From positions 1-6,638 of the forward strand of contig JAUSNC010000036.1 of assembly GCA_030645645.1 (NCBI GenBank): a stretch of DNA of 6,638 nt, read 5' to 3'. The number at the start of each line of letters is the position of its first letter. Within the stretch, counting starts at the first letter, position 1. This DNA is from Candidatus Parcubacteria bacterium (GTDB taxonomy: Bacteria > Patescibacteriota > Minisyncoccia > Minisyncoccales > UBA6532). The notes beneath the pieces were generated by a model that was not told the origin of the DNA, did not search any database, and saw only the letters and a program-made list of their open reading frames with translations. Positions 5,946-6,638 of this stretch are shown piece by piece. A program made the translations under genes and the position numbers.

Positions 5946-6638
5946 TCAGATCTTTGCAATAACTTCTCTGATATTATTTATCATATTTTTAATATCTTCT
6001 TCCTTATAATAATCTTGCATGGGAAAATTAATTATCCTTCCTGCAACTTCAACGGAATTTGGGAAATTTTCCAAATTAATTTGGTATTCTCTCCTGGCTT
6101 CGTTATTTAAAATAATAGGCGTATGCCAAATCCGATTACAGAAGATATTCTTCTTTCTTAATTCTAAAACTATTTTATCTCTTTTATTTTTAAACTCTTC
6201 CGGAACCAGGGCTGAAAAGTAACAGAAGACATTATTCTCCGATTCCTGAACAGAAAAATTCAATTTTTCTAATTCTTGCTTGAAAAACAGGGCTAAATTC
6301 TTTCTTTTCTTTGAAGATTTATCAAAATCTTTCAAAAAATTGGAAAAAAGACCAAGGGAAATTCTATTTATGCCGGATGGCTCCAAGTTTTTTTCTTTCT
6401 TTATTATCCTTGGGGCGAGATCTCTGCCAAGTTTTTTAAAAATCAGGGCAAAAAACAGAAAACAATTTAAAAATGATATTATATCTCTCAAATTAAAAGA
6501 AGTTTTAGGAAGATCAATTTTCCAGTCTTCCGGACAAACCAACATTCCTCCCCTGAAGCTGGGGAATTGTTTATAAAGACTGAAAAAGGAAACATCACCC
6601 AGATTGCCGACATAATTACCGTCCCGGGAGGCTCCAAA
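5946..6638 (-). CDS. DegT/DnrJ/EryC1/StrS-family PLP sugar aminotransferase, N-terminus cut by window edge
   Basis: The last 230 residues are present; the frame is open through base 6638, so roughly the first 150 or more residues lie outside. The family transfers an amino group, usually from glutamate, to a keto group on a nucleotide-linked sugar using PLP. The fragment begins FGASRDG and continues GNLGDVSFFSLYKQFPS, matching the FGDxxxFSFxxxK region; Lys23 of the fragment (codon 6570-6572) is the predicted Schiff-base lysine. RGGM (29-32) replaces the common GEGGM. The C-terminal domain has RKNLALFF, a CYFSALVP strand, NIFCNRIWHTP and the typical ending FPNSVEVAGRIINFPMQ followed by an EDI-xx-MI helix. 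The Met at 6545 is internal, because conserved residues precede it. An unusual hydrophobic segment follows the lysine region. It is the first gene seen in the operon and probably makes an amino sugar for the glycan. Confidence 0.9.
   Translation of the reverse strand, partial: FGASRDGNYVGNLGDVSFFSLYKQFPSFRGGMLVCPEDWKIDLPKTSFNLRDIISFLNCFLFFALIFKKLGRDLAPRIIKKEKNLEPSGINRISLGLFSNFLKDFDKSSKKRKNLALFFKQELEKLNFSVQESENNVFCYFSALVPEEFKNKRDKIVLELRKKNIFCNRIWHTPIILNNEARREYQINLENFPNSVEVAGRIINFPMQDYYKEEDIKNMINNIREVIAKI

Noticed and set aside
5939..5959. Upstream TTG start for the 366-residue glycosyltransferase
   Set aside because: It adds seven residues before a textbook family 4 N-terminus, overlaps the aminotransferase by 14 bp and uses a rare start; the ATG at 5938 fits better.
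6543..6560. ATG at 6545 with a strong GGGGAGGA just upstream, as the start of a 199-residue protein
   Set aside because: The frame stays open to the window edge and the upstream codons encode the conserved DegT region with the PLP lysine. The SD-like run also ends directly at the ATG, with no usable spacing.

Overview
The window is one uninterrupted run of seven genes, all on the minus strand, and covers more than 98% of the 6638 bases. In transcription order, from high to low coordinates, it reads: a DegT/DnrJ-type PLP sugar aminotransferase cut by the right edge; three consecutive GT-B family 4 glycosyltransferases; a sugar-1-phosphate nucleotidylyltransferase; a fourth, divergent family 4 glycosyltransferase; and a glutamine-hydrolysing asparagine synthase cut by the left edge. 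Junctions are very tight: a 7-bp gap, two 4-bp ATGA overlaps, a 19-bp gap, a 1-bp gap and a 23-bp overlap. This is the layout of a single, translationally coupled operon. I see no promoter, terminator, RNA gene or mobile element.

Together the genes look like an interior slice of a surface-glycan locus (exopolysaccharide, O-antigen-like or S-layer glycan). The nucleotidylyltransferase would activate a sugar phosphate and the aminotransferase would make an amino sugar on a nucleotide carrier. Four glycosyltransferases would assemble an oligosaccharide, and the AsnB-like enzyme may amidate a sugar acid or supply asparagine. No flippase, polymerase or initiating transferase lies inside the window, so the pathway type cannot be fixed.

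The DNA is AT-rich, by eye well below 40% GC. TGA is used as a stop. No start in the window has a canonical Shine-Dalgarno sequence at usable spacing. Together with the style of the proteins this suggests a Candidate Phyla Radiation (Patescibacteria, Parcubacteria-like) genome. That is an impression from protein resemblance, not a proof; TGA as stop argues against the recoded Gracilibacteria/Absconditabacteria lineages.

Nothing here amounts to a clearly new biological system. The points most worth a second look are a perfect-period heptamer tandem repeat inside a coding region at a glycosyltransferase domain linker, the asparagine synthase within a glycan operon, a hydrophobic segment just after the PLP lysine region of the aminotransferase, and several substitutions at usually conserved catalytic positions.
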